Numbered from the stretch's first letter, positions 9,242 through 18,266 are shown. The stretch is 64,000 nucleotides of DNA from Cutibacterium avidum ATCC 25577 (GCF_000227295.1 NZ_JH165054.1:957069-1021068); one strand, 5' to 3'. Notes: generated by a model not told the origin, from the sequence alone. Numbers and translations: made by a program.

Positions 9242-10179
9242 GCGCCCTCGTTCTTGCCGAGATCGTGCCTGCCTCGGAGTTCTTCGGCAGCTACACCTAC
9301 CGGACGATGCTCATCGGCACGGTCCTCATCGGATTGTTCTCTGGCGGGCTGGGGTGCCTGCTCTACCAGCGCAAGCAGTCCCTGTTGGCCGACGTCATTG
9401 GCCACTCCGCGATCGCCGGGGTCGTCGGAGCCTTCATCGTGTCGACAGCGGTGTTCAACGTCAACGGCCGCTCCATGGCCACCTTGACCATCGGCGCCGT
9501 CATCTCCTCAGCCCTGGCAGCCCTGCTGGCCAACGTCATCAGCGCCCACTCCCGGGTGAGTATCGACGCGGCGATGGCAATCTGCCTGGCACTTTTTTAC
9601 GGCGGTGGCATGGTCGGGCTGCGCATCATCGCCCAGTCCACTCTGCCCAACCGCCAAGGGATCAACACCTACCTCTTCGGCAACGCAGCCACTCTGACGA
9701 CTGAGGACAACATCGTCATCCTCGTCTTCGGGCTCATCGCGGTCGGAGTGGCAGCATTCACCTGGCGTGGGCTGACACTTTTCATCTTCGATCCAGTCTT
9801 CGCGACGATGTCCGGATACTCCGGACGGACCGTCTCGACGATTCTGTTCCTCGTGACGACGACATCCATCGTCATCGGGGTCAAGACCGTGGGACTCGTA
9901 CTCATGATCGCCTTCGCCATCATGCCGGCGGCCGCAGCTCGGTTGTGGGTGCGACACATGCACACCATGATCGTCCTCGCTGCGATCCTGGGAGCGGTCT
10001 GCGGAGCTGCCGGCTCATACCTGGCGGTGTGCATGGGCCGGGTGCCGACCGGACCGGTGATCGTCGTCGTGCTGTTCGTCGTGTTCGCCTTCTCGATGCT
10101 CTTTTCTCCGCATCGGTCGCTGACCCAGATCCGGGTGTCGCGGCGCCGCGCACTAGCAGCACAGGCAGAGGGGAACTGA
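9238..10179 (+). CDS. metal ABC transporter permease 1 (ABC-3 family)
   Basis: Integral membrane subunit of the metal importer, 313 residues with about eight hydrophobic segments. The ATG at 9238 overlaps the ATPase stop (ATGA). The longer reading upstream of 9238 is only the ATPase gene in another frame. FSGGLGCLLYQRKQSLLADVIGHS is cut short here to its core QSLLADVIGHS, the ABC-3 motif contacting the ATPase. A hydrophilic Arg-rich tail ends the protein. A second, diverged permease follows directly, so the channel is probably a heterodimer as in SitCD-type systems. Confidence 0.93.
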   Translation: MSALVLAEIVPASEFFGSYTYRTMLIGTVLIGLFSGGLGCLLYQRKQSLLADVIGHSAIAGVVGAFIVSTAVFNVNGRSMATLTIGAVISSALAALLANVISAHSRVSIDAAMAICLALFYGGGMVGLRIIAQSTLPNRQGINTYLFGNAATLTTEDNIVILVFGLIAVGVAAFTWRGLTLFIFDPVFATMSGYSGRTVSTILFLVTTTSIVIGVKTVGLVLMIAFAIMPAAAARLWVRHMHTMIVLAAILGAVCGAAGSYLAVCMGRVPTGPVIVVVLFVVFAFSMLFSPHRSLTQIRVSRRRALAAQAEGN

Positions 10180-10180
10180 C

Positions 10181-11131
10181 ATGCCACTCATCACGTCCAT
10201 CTTACTGTTGGCCATCGTCACGGCTGTCACCTGCTCGGTGCCCGGGATCTTTCTCGTGCTGCGCCACCAGTCGATGCTCGTCGACGCGATGTCCCACGCG
10301 GTGCTGCCGGGTATCGCCATCGGGGCGCTGCTTTCAGGGTCATTGAACTCCCCTCTGCTGGTTGTCATCGCCACCCTCATGGGGTTGGTGGTCGTCATTG
10401 GTGCCGAGTGCCTGGCCCGCACCGGACTGGTCACTGGCGATGCCAACCAAGGGCTGATCTTCCCGGTACTGTTCTCCATCGGTGTGATCCTGCTGTCGAC
10501 GGTGCTGGCAGAGGTTCACATCGACGAGTCGACGATTCTCGCTGGCAACATCAACCTGCAGGCACTATCGGTGAATCACATCGTGTTCGGGACGATCGAC
10601 ATCGGCCCCATCACGATGTGGAAGGAGATCGTGGTGTGCGCCATCACCACGATCGTCCTCTTCGCGATGCGGAGGGTGCTCGCGGTGGCGACCTTCGACC
10701 CGCAGCTGGCTCGCACCATGGGCCTGCCGGTCCGGCTGACCAACGGAATCCTCATGTGTCTCATCGCCCTCACGGTGGTGGTGTGCTTCGACGCGGTGGG
10801 GTCGATCCTCGTCGTCGCACTCATGATTGCTCCGCCGGCCACCGCACTCTTGATGGCGAGGACCCTGCGTCGGATGGTGGGGTGGACCATCGTCCTGGCG
10901 GTGGTTTCGGCCGTTGTCGGATTCGAGCTGGCAAAGATCTGGGACCTGGCGACCTCGTCCATGATGTCGGCGGTCTCCGGTGTGGTGTTCCTGGTTGTGC
11001 TGGCCGGTACGAACATCGCGACGCGCATTCGACAGCGTTCCCTGGCCAAGAAACCAGCCCCGACCGAGGTTCATCCTCGCGACAGTCGGGCAGTGTCGAC
11101 CAAGACGGTCCCCGACGCTGTACTGTCCTGA
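10181..11131 (+). CDS. metal ABC transporter permease 2 (ABC-3 family)
   Basis: Second membrane subunit, 316 residues, starting 1 base after the previous stop. It shows the same ABC-3 signature (HQSMLVDAMSHAVLPG) and about eight to nine transmembrane stretches, with a basic cytoplasmic C-terminus. It is similar in layout to permease 1 but clearly not a recent duplicate. Last gene of the operon. No clear terminator is visible downstream. Confidence 0.93.
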   Translation: MPLITSILLLAIVTAVTCSVPGIFLVLRHQSMLVDAMSHAVLPGIAIGALLSGSLNSPLLVVIATLMGLVVVIGAECLARTGLVTGDANQGLIFPVLFSIGVILLSTVLAEVHIDESTILAGNINLQALSVNHIVFGTIDIGPITMWKEIVVCAITTIVLFAMRRVLAVATFDPQLARTMGLPVRLTNGILMCLIALTVVVCFDAVGSILVVALMIAPPATALLMARTLRRMVGWTIVLAVVSAVVGFELAKIWDLATSSMMSAVSGVVFLVVLAGTNIATRIRQRSLAKKPAPTEVHPRDSRAVSTKTVPDAVLS

Positions 11132-11276
11132 CGTCACGCCGGGCGACTGACGATCCTTGTCGGTTGCCCGTTTGTTCGCACGAGCTGGTCACACGGGTCG
11201 GTTGCCCGAGCCCGTCGTGCGCGTCAATTGCCCAAGGTGGTCACGCCCACTGCCTGCACTCGTTGACTGCGCGGTA

Positions 11277-11347
11277 ATTTTTGTCAGCCGGGGTCCAGGC
11301 CAAGCACTCCGGTGTTCCCTCCCCTATCTCGGCTGACATTTTTCGCA
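11277..11347 (-). repeat. motif-pair intergenic element, copy A (direct type, 71 bp)
   Basis: Bounded by ATTTTTGTCA (11277-11286) and ATTTTTCGCA (11338-11347), the same orientation, start-to-start 61 bp. TGTCAGCCG near the left end pairs with CGGCTGACA near the right end. On the minus strand the interior contains CACCGGAGTG, close to the core of copies D and F. Confidence 0.6.
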
Positions 11348-11490
11348 CTTGGCAACGAAGGGCCTGCTTTGGGAAGCAAGGGATGCCTCGGGGCTGTGAT
11401 CCTTGTCCGGGAGGACAGTCTTCGTACCTTCGGCAAGGCCCACGACGAACCACACTGGCCGAATTACACCTGTGTGAGTTGTCCCCAGTT

Positions 11491-11511
11491 GGTGGATAAA
11501 CCTGTGGATAA
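11491..11511 (-). promoter_or_regulatory. pair of DnaA-box-like sites
   Basis: GGTGGATAA (one mismatch) at 11491 and the perfect box TGTGGATAA at 11503, 12 bp apart and in the same orientation. Binding is inferred from sequence only. Confidence 0.4.
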
Positions 11512-11623
11512 CTCCCGGGGGATGCCGGTGTCGGACCCCCCGATGACGGCCTCTCACTCCGTGATACCGAACTCACACATATTTGGCAACGTCATATTTT
11601 CATAATTGATGTAGCCTGGCCGC

Positions 11624-12400
11624 ATGGTCAAAGTCCAGCGTCTGGCGCGGGTCCGCGAGGTTCGCCACGACATTCCCAACGTCATCTCGATCGACTTCGA
11701 GCCGTGCGACATGCCGCCCATCACCTCGGTCGACGATCACGTCAAGATCGCTCTGCCGTCCGATGGATCCGACCTCCGCACGCCTGTCAGCAACGACTCC
11801 CATCCTCTGCTGCGCACGTATACCCGCCGCCGCTGGTCCGATGACGGGTCGTGGGGCATAGATGTCCTGCAGTTCGGGCCCGAGACCAAGGCGGACGCCC
11901 ATGACGGCCCCGGATCCCAGTGGTCGAAAATCGTCGAGCCCGGGGACGAGGTTGCAGTGAGGGGACCGGGAGGCCACTGGCAGATGCCTTCGGACCTCAC
12001 CCACTTGCTCGCCGTCGCCGACGCGGTCGCTCTCCCAGCAGTGGCGAATACCCTCGCTGCCCTGCCGGAATCGGCCCGCGCCACCGTCGTCCTCGTCGAC
12101 GGGCATCACCATTACCCCCTCCCCGAGAACGACCACATCACGATCGTGCCGACTCCCCGCGATCCCGTGGGAATTGTCGCCACCGTCCGAGGCCTTGCCC
12201 TACCCGACGACGCCCACACCTTCGTTCATGGAGAGGCCGCGATGGTCCGTCCCATGCGCCGTCATCTGCGCCTCGAGCGTGGACTGCCCAGGGAGAGGGT
12301 GCAGCTGTCGGCCTACTGGTTCGCCGGGCACGACGCCGACGGATGGCGCGCCATGAAGCAGGACTTCAACCGCTCGATGGAAGCTGAGTCGGGAGACTGA
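11624..12400 (+). CDS. siderophore-interacting protein (FAD-dependent ferric-siderophore reductase)
   Basis: A 258-residue cytoplasmic flavoprotein of the SIP/ViuB family, which releases iron by reducing ferric siderophores with NAD(P)H. The N-terminal FAD barrel has the RTYTRRRW motif (about 64-71). The C-terminal NAD(P)H half has VRGPGGHW and a VHGEAAMVRPMRRHL segment typical of the family. The start at 11624 has no strong Shine-Dalgarno. It sits 490 bp beyond the metal ABC transporter on the same strand, consistent with a shared role in metal acquisition but with its own promoter. Confidence 0.9.
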   Translation: MVKVQRLARVREVRHDIPNVISIDFEPCDMPPITSVDDHVKIALPSDGSDLRTPVSNDSHPLLRTYTRRRWSDDGSWGIDVLQFGPETKADAHDGPGSQWSKIVEPGDEVAVRGPGGHWQMPSDLTHLLAVADAVALPAVANTLAALPESARATVVLVDGHHHYPLPENDHITIVPTPRDPVGIVATVRGLALPDDAHTFVHGEAAMVRPMRRHLRLERGLPRERVQLSAYWFAGHDADGWRAMKQDFNRSMEAESGD

Positions 12401-12433
12401 GGGAGGTTCAACCTGGGTGATCTACGCACACAG

Positions 12434-12474
12434 CGTCGAGGGCCGGCCTGCTTGAAGCAGACCGGCCCTCGATG
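12434..12474. terminator. bidirectional terminator hairpin
   Basis: Near-perfect inverted repeat with 19-base arms (core GAGGGCCGG / CCGGCCCTC) between the convergent siderophore-interacting protein and uppP genes. Confidence 0.75.
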
Positions 12475-12487
12475 CGTCAGATGATGA

Positions 12488-13342
12488 TCAGGCGGTGACC
12501 ACGTTGGTCAGAATGAGGCCAATCATGACGAGACCCACGACGATGCGATACCAGATGAAGCCGGTGAACTTGTTCGAGGAGACGAACTTCAGCAGCCATG
12601 CGATGGAGACGTAAGCCACGATGAGGGAGACCACCGTCGCCAGAATCGTCGGCCCCCAACCAATCGCATTGCCGCCTCCGCTAGCGGCGGAAATGTCACT
12701 GGCAGCCGAGATGGTCTCGTAGATGCCGGCAGCCACGAGCACCGGGATCCCCATGAAGAACGACAGGCGAGTTGCGGTCGCGCGATCGAACTTGCGGAAC
12801 AGACCGGCAGAAATCGTCGCGCCCGATCGGGAGATACCGGGGAACAGCGGAGCCAGTGCCTGGAAGCAGCCAATGACGATGGCATCGACGATGCCGACTT
12901 TCTTCATGCCACGGTCGAGGTCCGACTGACGGTCACCCAGCCACATCACGCCACTCCAGACGATGAGGGCAATGGCGACCACCCACAGGGAGCTCAGGGT
13001 GTTCTCGATGGCGTCCTTGAACAACAGGCCAACGATGCCCACCGGAATCGAACCCAGGATGATGCCCCAACCGAGAGTGTAATCCGGATCGCTGCGGTCC
13101 TCCTTGTGGGCCAGACCTTTGCACCACGCGACGACGATACGCACGATGTCAGACCAGAAGTAAATGATGGCGGCGATGATCGCGCCGACCTGGATGATCG
13201 CGGTGAAGGCAGTGATCCCGGCGCCCTGAATGTCGTACCCCAGCAGCTTCTCGACGATACGGAGATGGCCGGTGCTGGAGACAGGCAAGAACTCGGTAAT
13301 GCCCTCGACAATGCCAAGGATGACGGCGTGCAGCCAGTTCAC
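12488..13342 (-). CDS. uppP: undecaprenyl-diphosphatase
   Basis: BacA/UppP membrane enzyme recycling undecaprenyl pyrophosphate to the lipid carrier for peptidoglycan synthesis; overproduction gives bacitracin resistance in other bacteria. The product is 284 residues with eight predicted membrane segments. Catalytic motifs are GIVEGITEFLPVSSTGH near the N-terminus and PGISRSGATI at about 170. The start is the ATG at 13342 with TTTTCATCC-type context and no strong ribosome site. It is monocistronic. Confidence 0.96.
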   Translation of the reverse strand: MNWLHAVILGIVEGITEFLPVSSTGHLRIVEKLLGYDIQGAGITAFTAIIQVGAIIAAIIYFWSDIVRIVVAWCKGLAHKEDRSDPDYTLGWGIILGSIPVGIVGLLFKDAIENTLSSLWVVAIALIVWSGVMWLGDRQSDLDRGMKKVGIVDAIVIGCFQALAPLFPGISRSGATISAGLFRKFDRATATRLSFFMGIPVLVAAGIYETISAASDISAASGGGNAIGWGPTILATVVSLIVAYVSIAWLLKFVSSNKFTGFIWYRIVVGLVMIGLILTNVVTA

Positions 13343-13616
13343 GGATGAAAACCTCTCGATTGGGGGTCGTGCGGATGCGGCAGGCGCTAATCCACGTCAC
13401 TGCATCCGGGCTCACACCATAGACGGAGATACCGACAATTCTGCGGTACAAGTACCCGGTCGCCTGACATCAATGACCGTGGTCGGGGCTGAGACATCCC
13501 AACTACGACCACGGTCCTCATGCGCACAGCTCCCTCACAGTGGCGACCATGAGCTGCAACAGCATGGGCCCACGCGCATCGTCATGTCATGCGGGCGAAC
13601 CCCGTATGACATGACG
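13343..13616. other. intergenic region with two long dyads
   Basis: No gene is seen. It contains GACCGTGGTC / GACCACGGTC (13475-13516, 22-base loop) and GTCATGTCATGCGGG paired with CCCGTATGACATGAC (13581-13615, one mismatch). The second dyad directly follows the ferritin stop and could terminate it. Neither dyad is followed by a T-run. Confidence 0.55.
13581..13615. repeat. 15-bp-arm inverted repeat next to the ferritin stop
   Basis: GTCATGTCATGCGGG and its near-perfect reverse complement around a CGAAC loop. Located 2 bp beyond the ferritin stop codon and about 240 bp upstream of the uppP start. May be a terminator or a regulator site. Confidence 0.55.
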
Positions 13617-14135
13617 TCATTCAGCGTTCTCGGTGGAATCCACATTGCGAGAGCCGAGCTCGGCGTCCAGCCGAAGCAGGCCTGGGCCGTCGTCCCCGAT
13701 GAGCTCGATCCGACCGACGATCTCGCCGACGGTCGACTCCTCCTCGATCTGCTCGTCAATGAACCAGTGGAGCAGCGGAATGGCGTCGATGTCGCCGGCT
13801 GAGGTGCAGGAACGGTAGAGCTCACGGATGGCCTCGGAGACCTTCTCCTCATGGGCAAGGGCCGTCTGGAAGATCTCGAGCGGGGACAGACCGGGCTCGA
13901 CCTCGGGAGCTTCGATGGTGCCGATGCGCGGGTGGTTTCCGCGATCGAGGACGTGGTCGATGAACTTGTTGGCGTGAACGATCTCTTCGTCCGCTTGGTG
14001 GCGTAGCCACGTAGCCACGCCGGAGAGGTCCTGGGCGTCGGCCTCGATGGCCAGCTGACGGTAACTCATGTCAGCGGTGAGTTCGAGGGTGATCTGATCG
14101 TTGAAGGCGTTGACGATGTCATCGGACATGTTCAT
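13617..14135 (-). CDS. ferritin, non-haem iron storage protein
   Basis: A 172-residue four-helix ferritin of the bacterial FtnA type, storing iron as a 24-subunit shell. Ferroxidase-centre residues are visible: a Glu in TLELTADMSYRQ, the E-x2-H pair in DEEIVHANKF (about 50-53), a later Glu in HEEKVSEAI and an IDEQIEEE segment on the fourth helix. A second ATG (14129) is an equally plausible start. It fits with the nearby metal import and siderophore genes. The family is often iron-regulated, but no box is evident here. Confidence 0.9.
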   Translation of the reverse strand: MNMSDDIVNAFNDQITLELTADMSYRQLAIEADAQDLSGVATWLRHQADEEIVHANKFIDHVLDRGNHPRIGTIEAPEVEPGLSPLEIFQTALAHEEKVSEAIRELYRSCTSAGDIDAIPLLHWFIDEQIEEESTVGEIVGRIELIGDDGPGLLRLDAELGSRNVDSTENAE

Positions 14136-14173
14136 GTCTCGAGCCTACGAGGGGCACCCAAAAACTCCGGGGT

Positions 14174-14248
14174 GACGAAGAATGGCACCCCAGATGAAGG
14201 GACATCACTGCTGTGAATCTCCCCCACCCGACGCGACAATTTTCGTGC
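14174..14248. repeat. motif-pair intergenic element, copy B (inverted type, 75 bp)
   Basis: Left motif TGACGAAGAAT (14174), right motif ATTTTCGTGC ending at 14248, in opposite orientations. The total length of 75 bp equals that of copy F. The interior contains ACATCACTGCTGTGA, a weak dyad like the CATCACTGGAGTGATG core of copy F. Confidence 0.55.
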
Positions 14249-14404
14249 TCACGGGTCACGCGGACTGGATGAATCGGCCTCTTGGACCGGCCCCCTTGCC
14301 GCTCTCGGCGGTGAGAGCCCTCAGGGAGAGGCCTGCCCCGGTATGTCATCTGATAAGGCGTCCAAGGCGACGACTGACACTCCTCGACGATTTTCACCGC
14401 CGGA

Positions 14405-15112
14405 TCAAGACCACAGGGCGTACGTCTGACCATTCCCGACGCACCAGACGGAAATCCCCATCACCCCGACCTCGAGAGGCACGACATCGGCCAGGAGCTC
14501 GACTGCTCTGCCCCGTAGCTCAGGCGGAACCTGGTACCCCATCGTGACGTGGGGATTCCACCACCGTGGCCCGTAATAGTTGAAAGCGGTGACGCCCACC
14601 TCGGCCAGCCGACGATGCAGAGCCTCATGGGGTCTCCGGAGCGCCTCCGGAACCCGCGAGGCGCGAAAAACGTCAGCCGCCGCCGGAGAGGAGCACGATT
14701 CGGCACCTTCCCCCGGCGAGGTGTCAGAAATCGTCGTGGGGGTGAGGGGGCCGGAGACAGCGGCGGGGACGGGGGCGTTGGTGTCCGACCAGGCGACCTC
14801 AGGGCGGGTGACGTCGGGGCGAGTTGGGTGGTGAGGGCACAGCGCCACCACACCGTCAGAATTCGGTAATTGGCACGAGGTCGTCAGCGTCACTCGCTCC
14901 GGCCACCCGACGTCGACGAGATCAGAATCGACACCGTTCATGGTCGAGACCGCCGCCACCGTAACGTGGGCAGGCTCGTGCAGCACCGGAATCCCCGCTG
15001 CCATGAGCCGGTTCCGAACATCACGAAGAACCTCCTGGGCCTCGTCATCGAGGGTGAGGGACAACGTGTGAGTGAACACAACGCCGGGCTGCCAGTCGCT
15101 ATCTTCTGTCAT
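14405..15112 (-). CDS. 2H phosphoesterase (LigT / 2'-5' RNA ligase-like)
   Basis: A 235-residue protein with the two HxT motifs that define 2H phosphoesterases: HVTVAAV at about 48 and HVTMGYQV at about 190. Members hydrolyse or ligate 2'-5' or cyclic phosphodiesters. It is longer than typical LigT proteins because of a Pro/Ser/Thr-rich, probably disordered insert at about 95-140 that lacks homologue-like pattern. The substrate is unknown. Its promoter region lies towards the divergent MFS gene. Confidence 0.75.
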   Translation of the reverse strand: MTEDSDWQPGVVFTHTLSLTLDDEAQEVLRDVRNRLMAAGIPVLHEPAHVTVAAVSTMNGVDSDLVDVGWPERVTLTTSCQLPNSDGVVALCPHHPTRPDVTRPEVAWSDTNAPVPAAVSGPLTPTTISDTSPGEGAESCSSPAAADVFRASRVPEALRRPHEALHRRLAEVGVTAFNYYGPRWWNPHVTMGYQVPPELRGRAVELLADVVPLEVGVMGISVWCVGNGQTYALWS

Positions 15113-15209
15113 ACCTCACCCCGATCTTGTTACAAATATGTTACCAATGTCACACTTTTCATCCATTTACGGCATAGTTCCAATCACGATGCCAAAGGAG
15201 GCGCCAACG

Positions 15210-16577
15210 GTGGCAAGTGAAACACAACTGGTCCGTGAAGAACACAGTCTCGGACGGGCTGCACTCAACACCCTCAAAGGGTGCCTGGGAAACCTCGTCG
15301 AGTGGTACGACGTCTACACCTACACGGTCTTCGCAACATATTTCCAGAACCAGTTCTTCAGCCCTGAGGACAAGAACTCGCGCATCTACGTCTATGCCGT
15401 GTTCGCCATCACCTTCCTCATGCGTCCGCTGGGTTCCTGGTTCTTCGGACGATGGGCCGACCGGCACGGACGTCGCTCCGCCCTCACCTTCTCGGTTCTG
15501 GTGATGGCCTTCGCCTCATTGGTTGTGGCGATCCTTCCTTCTCGCGACCAGATTGGTATGTGGGCCGCAGCGCTCCTCATCATCTGCCGCATTGTCCAGG
15601 GATTCGCCACCGGTGGCGAGTACGGCACCTCGGCGACGTACATGTCGGAAGCGGCTGTTCCTAATCGTCGCGGCTTCCTGTCATCCTTCCAGTACGTCAC
15701 CCTCGTTGGTGGCCAGGTCATCGCCCAGGCCGTCCTGCTCATCGAGACCGCGACATTGACCCACGACCAGATCGCCACCTGGGGTTGGCGTATCGCCTTC
15801 GGTATCGGTGGCCTCGCGGCCGTCGTCGTGCTCTGGATGCGACGCACCATGGACGAATCCCTCACCGAGGAGCATCTGGAGAACATCCGCACCGGCCTGG
15901 ACCGCGATTCCGGCACGATGCGCACCCTGCTGGTCGATCACTGGCAGCCGCTGCTGCTGGTCTTCCTCATCACCATGGGCGGCACCGTCTGCTTCTACAC
16001 CTACTCGGTGAATGCCCCCGCCATCGTGAAGTCCACCTTCAAGGAGCAGGCAATGACGGCGACCACCGTCAACCTCATCGCGCTGATCTTCCTCATGTGC
16101 CTGCAGCCGGTCGGCGGCCTCATCTCCGACAAGATCGGCCGCAAACCGCTGTTGGTCTTCTTCGGCGTGGGCGCCATCTGCTACACGTGGGTGCTCATCA
16201 CCTTCCTCCCCAAGGCCACCAATCCCTTCGGCGCCTTCGGCCTGCTGTTCGTCGGCTACATCATCCTGACCGGCTACACCTCGATCAACGCCCTGGTGAA
16301 GTCCGAGCTCTTCCCGGCCAAGATTCGCGCCCTCGGTGTCGGCCTCGGCTATGGCCTCGCCAACTCCTGCTTCGGTGGCACTGCCCCGCTCATCTACGAG
16401 GCCTTCAAGGAACATGGCAACGTGACGTGGTTCATCGTCTACGTGACGACCCTGACCTTCATCTCGACCTTGATCTACGTCTTCGGGCTCAAGAACAAGA
16501 CGGCCACCCATCTCGATCACGAGCAGGGGCACGCCTGGACACACAACGATGAAACGCCCCCACCGGCAGCCCGCTGA
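15210..16577 (+). CDS. MHS-family MFS transporter, 2-oxoglutarate permease-like
   Basis: A 455-residue, 12-segment proton symporter of the metabolite:H+ symporter family. The GTG at 15210 is chosen because AAAGGAGG ends 8 bases before it; the ATG at 15189 lies before that ribosome site. Family motifs include GNLVEWYDVYTY, LMRPLGSWFFGRWADRHGRR, GFATGGEYGTSATYMSE and SFQYVTLVGGQ, the last two very close to E. coli KgtP. 2-Oxoglutarate or a related dicarboxylate is the likely substrate, but this is inference. Monocistronic. Confidence 0.85.
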   Translation: MASETQLVREEHSLGRAALNTLKGCLGNLVEWYDVYTYTVFATYFQNQFFSPEDKNSRIYVYAVFAITFLMRPLGSWFFGRWADRHGRRSALTFSVLVMAFASLVVAILPSRDQIGMWAAALLIICRIVQGFATGGEYGTSATYMSEAAVPNRRGFLSSFQYVTLVGGQVIAQAVLLIETATLTHDQIATWGWRIAFGIGGLAAVVVLWMRRTMDESLTEEHLENIRTGLDRDSGTMRTLLVDHWQPLLLVFLITMGGTVCFYTYSVNAPAIVKSTFKEQAMTATTVNLIALIFLMCLQPVGGLISDKIGRKPLLVFFGVGAICYTWVLITFLPKATNPFGAFGLLFVGYIILTGYTSINALVKSELFPAKIRALGVGLGYGLANSCFGGTAPLIYEAFKEHGNVTWFIVYVTTLTFISTLIYVFGLKNKTATHLDHEQGHAWTHNDETPPPAAR

Positions 16578-16657
16578 CCCCCAGTGGCCATGCGGTGGCC
16601 CCCGCGCGGCGCACAATGGAGTCAGGCTTCGTCATGACTTTCGCCGGTGGTGACACA

Positions 16658-16696
16658 ACATGAGGGAGGGCACCCACAGGGTGCCCTCCCTCATGT
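16658..16696. terminator. terminator hairpin after rplI
   Basis: Perfect 18-base arms (ACATGAGGGAGGGCACCC and its complement) with a loop of 3 bases, between the convergent MFS transporter and rplI genes. Confidence 0.8.
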
Positions 16697-16712
16697 CTGC
16701 GTGTGCGTCAGA

Positions 16713-17162
16713 TCACGCGGCAGGAACGGTCTCCACCGTGACGTGACCCTTGATGGCGTCATGCAGCTTGACGCCGACGGTGTGCTTGCCGATGGTCTTG
16801 ATCGGCTTGCTGATCTCGATGGTCCGCTTGTCGAGGGCGGGGCCACCAGCCTTCTTGACGGCCAGGGCGATGTCGGCAGGGGTGACGGCACCGAACAGAC
16901 GACCACTCTCGCCGGCCTGGACGGTCACCTGGACGACCAGGTGCTCCAGCTGAGAGCGGACCTGCTCGGCCTCCTCCTTGGAGTTGATCTCCTTGGCCTC
17001 GCGGGCGCGGGTGATGTCCTTGATCTGGGCCTCAGCACCGCGTGTCCACTTGATGGCGTAGTTCTGCGGCAGCAGAAAGTTACGGCCGTAACCGTCCTTG
17101 ACCTCAACGATGTCACCGGGGACACCGAGCTTGGCCACCGGAGCAGTGAGAATGAGCTTCAT
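16713..17162 (-). CDS. rplI: 50S ribosomal protein bL9
   Basis: Binds 23S rRNA in the large subunit. The 149 residues show the bL9 N-domain start MKLILTAPVAKLGVPGDIV and the GYGRNFLLP signature, then a long helix and the C-domain with GRLFGAVTPADIA. Last gene of the rpsF-ssb-rpsR-rplI group, 14 bp after rpsR. Confidence 0.98.
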   Translation of the reverse strand: MKLILTAPVAKLGVPGDIVEVKDGYGRNFLLPQNYAIKWTRGAEAQIKDITRAREAKEINSKEEAEQVRSQLEHLVVQVTVQAGESGRLFGAVTPADIALAVKKAGGPALDKRTIEISKPIKTIGKHTVGVKLHDAIKGHVTVETVPAA

Positions 17163-17176
17163 GTCTTTCTCCCTTC

Positions 17177-17416
17177 TCAGCGAGCCGTCGAGGCGTACGG
17201 GAGCAGTGCGAGCTCGCGGGCGTTCTTGATCGCGATGGCGACCTTGCGCTGATCCTGGACCGACAGCCCGGTGACGCGACGAGCGCGGATCTTGCCTCGC
17301 TCAGAGATGAACTTGCGCAGCAGGGCAGTGTCCTTGTAGTCAACCGCGCCGATGTGCACGGTCTTGACGGGGACGACCTTCTTCTTGTTCACAGACTTGC
17401 GCTGTGGACCGGCCAT
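17177..17416 (-). CDS. rpsR: 30S ribosomal protein bS18
   Basis: Small-subunit protein that pairs with bS6. The 79 residues contain [18 protein letters not shown] and the [19 protein letters not shown] segment. No N-terminal CxxC is present, so this is the zinc-independent (C-minus) form. The N-terminus is Lys-rich. Actinobacteria often carry a second rpsR controlled by Zur; whether one exists cannot be seen here. Confidence 0.97.
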   Translation of the reverse strand: MAGPQRKSVNKKKVVPVKTVHIGAVDYKDTALLRKFISERGKIRARRVTGLSVQDQRKVAIAIKNARELALLPYASTAR

Positions 17417-17561
17417 TGTGGTGCTCTCCTTCGTGTGAAAGCCCGGCTCTCGCCGGAATGTGCCTTGTCCGTGGCCCCATGCGGGGCACCGAACCTGATG
17501 TTTCTTGTATCGATGATGCCGGTGATCGGCGGATCGGATCTCCCGATCAGAGACCTACCGA

Positions 17562-18152
17562 TCAGAACGGGGGCTCATCGGTCTGGGCCGAGGCCCAGGG
17601 ATCGACTCCGCCGCCGCGGTTGGCATCACCGTTGTTGTAGGACCCCTGGTTACCGGAGTTTCCGCCCCAATTACCACTCTGGCCGCCATTGCCGCCGGAC
17701 CAGCTGCCCTGGCCGCCACCGGGGTTCCCGCCCCAGGTGCCGCCCTGGCCGCCACCAGCATTGCCACCCCAGTTGCCTCCGCCGGAGGACTGGTTGCGAG
17801 CCACCTTGGCCGAGGCGAACCTCAGCGACGGGCCCACCTCGTTGACGTCGATCTCGTAGGAGGTGCGACGGTTGCCGTCGCGGTCCTCGTAGGAGCGAGC
17901 CTTGAGGTTGCCGTTGACGATGACACGCATGCCCTTGGAGAGGGACTCGGCGACATTCTCGGCGAACTGGCGCCACACGGAACAGTTGAGGAACATTGCC
18001 TCACCGTCGCGCCACTCGTTGGTCTGTCGGTCAAAGGTTCGCGGGGTCGATGCCACCGTGAAATTCGCGACAGGCACCCCATTAGGGGTGAAGCGCAGCT
18101 CAGGATCAGCAGTCAAGTTGCCAATCACCGTGATGGGTGTTTCGCCAGCCAT
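17562..18152 (-). CDS. ssb: single-stranded DNA-binding protein
   Basis: Essential tetrameric OB-fold protein for replication and repair. The first 110 or so residues hold the OB fold ([31 protein letters not shown]). The rest is a Gly/Asn/Trp-rich flexible tail with WGGN-type repeats, ending in the acidic tip DEPPF that recruits partner proteins. The 196-residue length is longer than E. coli Ssb, in the actinobacterial style. It lies between rpsF and rpsR as in most bacteria. Confidence 0.97.
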   Translation of the reverse strand: MAGETPITVIGNLTADPELRFTPNGVPVANFTVASTPRTFDRQTNEWRDGEAMFLNCSVWRQFAENVAESLSKGMRVIVNGNLKARSYEDRDGNRRTSYEIDVNEVGPSLRFASAKVARNQSSGGGNWGGNAGGGQGGTWGGNPGGGQGSWSGGNGGQSGNWGGNSGNQGSYNNGDANRGGGVDPWASAQTDEPPF

Positions 18153-18266
18153 GTCACTCTCCGCGGTTCGGGGTTTTGCGAATCAATGGTTCCAGTGTGC
18201 CGCTCACCTAGGACAGTCTTCGGAATCTCCCGAAGAACTGAGGCGAACAGCGCGGGTCCTCGATCC

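Larger units (their letters stand above)
11132..11623. other. 492-bp intergenic region with short repeats, a motif-pair element and DnaA-like boxes
   Basis: No convincing gene. It holds three related 11-mers (TCGGTTGCCCG at 11160 and 11198, TCAATTGCCCA at 11224), one copy of the motif-pair repeat (11277-11347) and two DnaA-box-like 9-mers (11491-11499, 11503-11511). The AT-rich segment 11580-11610 probably holds the promoter of the siderophore-interacting protein gene. Confidence 0.6.
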
